Origin: Scytalidium lignicola
Lineage: Eukaryota; Ascomycota; Leotiomycetes
DNA: 64,000 nucleotides
Assembly (NCBI GenBank): GCA_002812745.2
Contig: NCSJ02000077.1
Span: 62,001 to 126,000 of the forward strand
Reading direction: 5' to 3'
Part shown: in pieces, positions 59,612 to 64,000 of the stretch
Layout: the number at the start of each line of letters is the position of its first letter
How positions within the stretch are numbered: position 1 is the stretch's first letter
Notes under the pieces: generated by a model
Seen by the model: the letters and a program-made list of their open reading frames with translations, nothing else
Database searches by the model: none
Told to the model about the DNA's origin: nothing
Position numbers and translations under genes: made by a program

Positions 59612-60277
59612 TGTCAATAACTCTTAGACTAGTGGAGAGTGGTTGACCACTAGAAGTGCTGAAGTTAGAATGAGGTTTCAACCCAACTTCAACTTATTAG
59701 ACTCCTTTATTTGTTGGGTTATTAGCATATACATTTTACTAATAGGAACAACTTCTCTTACTATAAAGGAAAATAAAAGAATATCAGAAATAGGAATACA
59801 ACTGATCAATTTCTTCTGGCCCTAGGCATACAAATTGGCAGTGCTGAATCTGTTTCCCGAAGTTGGTGACTCCCTCAGAGTTGCTGAAGGTGGTCCATTT
59901 CTGGCCCACACTCACCCCCAGAAATGCGGCCACGACAAAGAAGGCCTGAAGGATTAAGATGGTAAGATATTAGTAGGAATAATAAAAGAATGAAGCTAGG
60001 AAACGATAATCACATCATCAATAAACCATATGAAATGTATGTGAAATCGTTTTTTGATAAAGAGAAGAGAAAAAAACATAATGATAGAAGGGCAAATTCA
60101 ATATGTAGTGCAGTTCGTTTGATAAAGGAAGGAACAATTGGGTATATGAGCTAATCGAACACGCCCTATAAAAGGAAACAACCACCCCCGAATCACCCCC
60201 GTCGCTGAGATAATGCATTACCATCCAGCTCGCCAAACGCCGTTGATGAGACCGACAAAACTTCGAACAAACTTATG
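59612..60277. other. Intergenic with an exon-like frame
   Basis: On the minus strand, after a TTCAG acceptor, 59946-59784 reads AFFVVAAFLGVSVGQKWTTF, then SNSEGVTNFGKQIQHCQF and on to a stop. This may be the last exon of a small unidentified gene; no start was settled. The rest is AT-rich. Confidence 0.35.
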
Positions 60278-63027
60278 TTATACATTATCTCCTGCATTAT
60301 CTCGCCATATGTGGGTGTCTCCCAAACTTATCGAACTTGTTGTACTATCAACTTGATTTGCATGTTCTGATGGAGTTTCCGAAGGTGAAGGTTCGACTTC
60401 TAACCGAACTTCCGGCCGGTCTTTAATCCATGCCTTCTCCAATCTATTCAAGTTAGACAAGCTCAACTAATCATTGGTATAAGGGAGACGTACGGTGCTG
60501 TTAAGCTCGGATTAACAAACCTCAACCCCTTTTCTCGAGACTCATCCAGCGTTAGGCTCTGCCTTCGAATGTAACCAGGCTGGCGAATAAATGCAATATC
60601 CTCATCAGAGATATTAATTGCAGCATCAGAATTACGCCTGATGCTGCGAAGAGCGATGTATTTCGTCAAGGGCTCAAATGTTCGCGCGAAATAGTAGCTG
60701 AACCAGAAGGTAAATCCTATCAATGGAACTATGAGAGCGGCAGGCGTAAAGGCCGTTTTCAACGCTATTACTCCAGCCATTGCGACTTGAAATACCCCAA
60801 GCCCAACAAGAATCCGATAGCAAATCATTGTCCATGCACGTCCCGTCGAATGCTGTGGATGTTCCATGGCGTAGAGGAGTTGGTACTTATAGGTATAGTA
60901 GCCAAAGGCGAAGTATACCAAGCCGAAGAACAGCACCATGTAGCCAGCTGGTAAGACACTATATACGATGCATAGAATGTAAATGAGAATTGCGGTAGGA
61001 AGATAGAATCCGTATTTGAACAGCGGAGGTTGAGCAAGCTCAGCATAGTCTCTAGGCGTCTTCGAAAACATGAGAACGAATGGATAAAGGGAGACGCTGC
61101 CAAACTCTAGTAGCCTAAAGGGCATGAGACCGATCCCTTGAAGCAAGATGAAATTGGTATAAAAAACAGCGAGCGACTGGATCGCCTGGGCCAGACGGTA
61201 AGCAATTTTGGTTGCGTCTCTCAAGGATTCCTGGAAAACAGTCCAGAATTGGCTAGCAGCACCGAAAACGGTAAAGACAAGGAATACGTTAAAGAATGTG
61301 AAGAGGAAGTTTTTCGATATAACGGACAGTTCAACATGGCCCTGCGAGATGAACCCTTGCTTGTTTGCAAGATAATCATACAGAAAAGGTACTGCAATAT
61401 TAAGCAAGGATACGACAAGAGTTGGTAAACCCGTCTGTACAAGAGCTTTCACAATTTCGTGACGCTTGAGTAGGTCAGCAAGCTCAGGCCACACCTGTTG
61501 AATTGAGCAGAGATCTAGGAGACCGGCTAGCGTAGCTACTGGAATAAGCCAGATAATAGTAAGCACAAAAATGAAGATCGTGATGGTCCATGTTCGTAGT
61601 GTCCGGCTAGAGCGTGTCATGTAAGTATTTCTCCATATAATATCTGATGGAGCGGGAGCAAGGTTCGCGACGAGTCTCATTGGGGATGGATCCAGAAGGG
61701 TCTGCACAGCCATTTGAGACGATGCGGTAGAATCCATTGTTACAAACGCGAGGGGTGTTGCTTCGTAATGTTTCCGTCTCGCTTGAACAATTTTATCGTC
61801 CAGCTTGCGTAACTGTTCGGTGTAGTAGTCGATAGCATCGACCGTCCTACTCTGGAGCTTCAAAAACCCATACCAGATTCGGGTAGTAGGCCGTGATTTT
61901 TCATAAGATGTGATATGACTCCCAAGCAGATTGGCATCTTCGGCATCTTCCTCGCGATCTTGCTCTCCAATGCTATCTTCTGCGCTTGACTGAATAGGCT
62001 CTACAATAGGTAAAGACTCGACATTTCTCCTAGGTCTCTTGTTGCCTAGATGAACAGTCCACGCTTTCTCTAATCGTCTGAGAATCGACGCTCGCTGATC
62101 CATTAAATCATCAAGGGTCTTCCAGTCGCGACAGATGGTGACATTTTCCACCTTTCCAATTTCAAGCTTTTCGATAAACTCAGCAATCTCTGCTTCTGAT
62201 CTGAGATCTTCCGGGATTCCTGAGAGCTTGATTGTTCGGTCTGTGATTGTTGATTGACTGCCGAGGTAGTCCTGACGAATCTGGATTATCCTGCGTGTTT
62301 GCTGTACCATGAAATACAAGGCAAGTCCAGTAAATAGGTAGGTAAATACAAGATATGCCCACAAGTAGCTTATGCTGCCAACCTTCAGCTTTGGTAAGCT
62401 CATCACATCGAGACTATCAGCCCAAGCAGTTTTAGCCGGTGATGCCATCGTCACGAATGGATACTCCAAAGTCTGATTGTTCGGAGGCTCTGGATCCCAA
62501 AGCCATGGCAAGTGGTCGAAGTGTTTATTGATGGGAAGGAGAATCACTACTGATAGGAGGAACATAACTGTGAAGAGCCTCATTGACATCTTGAAGAATG
62601 ACAAGAACTGTGTTTAAAGTTGTTAGCGAACCTGTGCAGCAATTTCTAGCAAGGTGGCAAGCACATACAACAAAAGCATCGAGTCCAGCCGAGGCAAGAA
62701 CCTGCCCCTCTGTGACTTTGAATAGCACTGGCATCCATCCAAACATGGTGTCTGGCAGCTCCGGGAGGACAACGGCTGCATCTGACTGTTTCTTGCGAGC
62801 TGCATAGAGAGATTTCCATTTCGGCCGTAGAATCTAATTACCCTCACTTAGCATCAAACTCCCCCATACAAAAGATTTCCCCGTGGAGCACATACACAAA
62901 AGGCAAGAAAGGCCGAGATACCCAAGGCAGACGAAAGAACCAGTTGAACGTAAGTCTGAGTTTGGCCCCGGGTAGGATCCGTCGGATCGGTCTTGGAACA
63001 AGTCTCGTAGATGCTAAAGTCAGCCAT
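60278..63027 (-). CDS. CSC1/OSCA/TMEM63-type stress-gated cation channel (RSN1-like)
   Basis: Mechanically or osmotically gated channel-like protein of the former DUF221 family, plasma or internal membrane. Four exons: 63027-62896, 62833-62669, 62607-60494, 60443-60278; spliced 2577 nt, 858 aa. Extracellular N-terminus and TM0 come first (TYVQLVLSSALGISAFLAF), then ILRPKWKSLYAARK and LPELPDTMFGWMPVLFKVTE. A cytosolic RRM-like loop (ITDRTIKLSGIPEDLRSEAE) follows. The C-terminal channel block has about nine helices, with the family motifs YTNFILLQGIGLMPFRLLEF and VYSVLPAGYMVLFFGLVYFA. The last 50-bp intron adds a ~55-residue acidic tail ending DNAGDNV. Splices are in phase throughout. Confidence 0.94.
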
Positions 63028-63480
63028 TATTGGTCGGCTGGCGGATCGCAACAACAAGAGCAACAACGATAAGAAGGACACAAGTTGTGCGCGAGGCACG
63101 GAATCTGGGTGGCCGTGGTTTGGTCCAGTTCAGCACCCAGCACTGACGTGGTTGTTGTTTGACGAAACCTCCAAAACAGCGACTTTTTTAAGAGCAAGTT
63201 AAGCTATGCCGACGATGACGAAAGCAGCGAAGCCCCGTGCACCGCCTAAACCCACCCTACAAGGCGGTCAACCTTATCCACTTCTTCTCCCTTTCCCTTT
63301 CCCATCACCTAGAAAAGCCTCGGGTCAGGGTTCTCCCGCCACGGCCGCTCTCTCCCCTGGAATATTACTGTACGGTTCCACTCGTTACGCTACGACAAAT
63401 GCGCATGCAAAGAAAGTCCTAATGAAGTACAGGATCACAAGCTGATCTTCCCAGAACAGTGCATAAAGAAACCTCTCTCC

Positions 63481-63531
63481 ACCTCACCTCACCTCACCTC
63501 ACCTTTCTTTTCCTTCCTTCCTTCCTTCCTT
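63481..63531 (+). repeat. ACCTC and TTCC microsatellites in a pyrimidine-rich leader
   Basis: About four and a half ACCTC units (63481-63503) then five TTCC units (63510-63531), roughly 50-95 bp upstream of the next ATG. Pyrimidine-rich leaders are common upstream of fungal start sites. Confidence 0.85.
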
Positions 63532-63577
63532 CTCCCTCCTTTCTCCTTCTTTCTTGCTCTCTTCATCTCTCATTCAA

Positions 63578-64000
63578 ATGGCACGCCATCCCCTCCAAAG
63601 ACTCCACTCCCCCTCCAGGGACCTCTCCGCTCTCCTCCACATCGCCGGCATCATCTCCTACAGCCTCTCCTACAAATACCTAATCGACTACCCCAACTAC
63701 GTTAGCGAATCCTATGGCTGGCACTGGCAATTCCTCACAATCCTGGGCCTCACGGTCGCCATGATGACCTTCATCAGCGGCCTCCTCGCCGACCTGACCC
63801 TCTCGCCGACCTTGTTCGCGCTCAAGAATACCTTATCGTTGTGCAGTGCACCGCTCGAGGTCCTGATTAGCATCCTCTACTGGGGCATCTCCGCCATCGA
63901 CCGGTCTCTAGTAGTCCCGCCGGATCTCGAGCCCTCGACCTGGGCGGATATCGGGTTCCATGCCAATCCGGCCATCTTTTTGACCCTAGATCTGCTGCTG
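63578..64000 (+). CDS. FAR-17a/AIG1-like membrane protein (partial, cut by right edge)
   Basis: ATG 63578, open for 141 codons to the window end. The sequence has hydrophobic helices (LSALLHIAGIISYSLSYKYL, FLTILGLTVAMMTFISGLLA, LEVLISILYWGISAIDRSLV) in the order and spacing of the AIG1/ADTRP family. In animals members hydrolyse fatty-acid esters of hydroxy fatty acids. The helix following LALKNT..SLCSAPLE and the WADIGFHANPAIFLTLDLL segment, with its His, fit the family. Activity in fungi is inferred only. It is high in GC at third positions compared with the AT-rich genes at 27-55 kb. Confidence 0.85.
   Translation, partial: MARHPLQRLHSPSRDLSALLHIAGIISYSLSYKYLIDYPNYVSESYGWHWQFLTILGLTVAMMTFISGLLADLTLSPTLFALKNTLSLCSAPLEVLISILYWGISAIDRSLVVPPDLEPSTWADIGFHANPAIFLTLDLLL

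Noticed and set aside
63206..63445. 79-codon frame with ATG between the CSC1-like and AIG1-like genes
   Set aside because: Pro/Ser-rich, no domain; may be an upstream ORF in the AIG1 leader but nothing shows this.

Overview
The window looks like nuclear DNA of a filamentous ascomycete. The genes are split by many short introns (47-172 bp, most 50-80 bp, GT..AG with CTAAC/CTGAC-like branch sites), and the gene set is ascomycete: PRA1/Yip3, Sac1-type synaptojanin, Pxr1, Bud23, Svp26, Pre10, Msh4, CSC1 and an alpha-type mating pheromone precursor. A Leotiomycete is my best guess, but this is inference only. Exon structures were read by eye; where given, the spliced length was checked to be a multiple of three.

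Layout. 1-8.4 kb: a secreted class 3 lipase (cut by the left edge), a repeat-bearing one-pass membrane protein, an acidic/basic low-complexity protein of unresolved start, PRA1, an ER J-protein (Erj5-like) and a small basic protein. 10-13.9 kb: a 1264-residue synaptojanin. 14-18 kb: mostly non-coding, with a decayed fragment of cytosolic glutamyl-tRNA synthetase and two minisatellites. 18-31 kb: a GAF-type hybrid histidine kinase, a second J-protein, thymidylate synthase with MCB-like sites upstream, homocysteine S-methyltransferase, pyruvate decarboxylase and a Ser/Pro-rich phosphoprotein-like gene. 33.4-34.7 kb: PXR1. 35.3-41.7 kb: an accessory-looking block of four unusual genes in two divergent pairs: an ankyrin/TM/vWA protein, a multi-TM protein, a trypsin-like peptidase with an unknown C-terminal domain, and a fucose-lectin-like propeller. 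42.3-51.7 kb: a coiled-coil protein, SVP26 and BUD23 as a divergent pair, the pheromone precursor, proteasome alpha subunit PRE10 and a conserved unknown. 52.7-64 kb: MSH4, a basic 'MCLIR' protein, an F-box/propeller-like protein, a CSC1/OSCA channel and the start of a FAR-17a/AIG1-like membrane protein that runs off the right edge.

Several models differ from a simple ORF reading. Nine single N characters occur, seven of them after A/T runs; the two in coding sequence (20517 in the kinase, 33792 in PXR1) each break a frame that is restored by counting the N as zero bases. The pheromone gene has a one-base frame break at a C run. The methyltransferase Gly-Gly-Cys-Cys zinc site lies in a 3' exon past an apparent stop. 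The proteasome gene begins with a 3-nt coding exon, the synaptojanin has a 48-bp intron that can be read through in frame, and the lectin-like gene appears to use a GC-AG intron. No tRNA, rRNA, CRISPR array or intact transposon was recognised.
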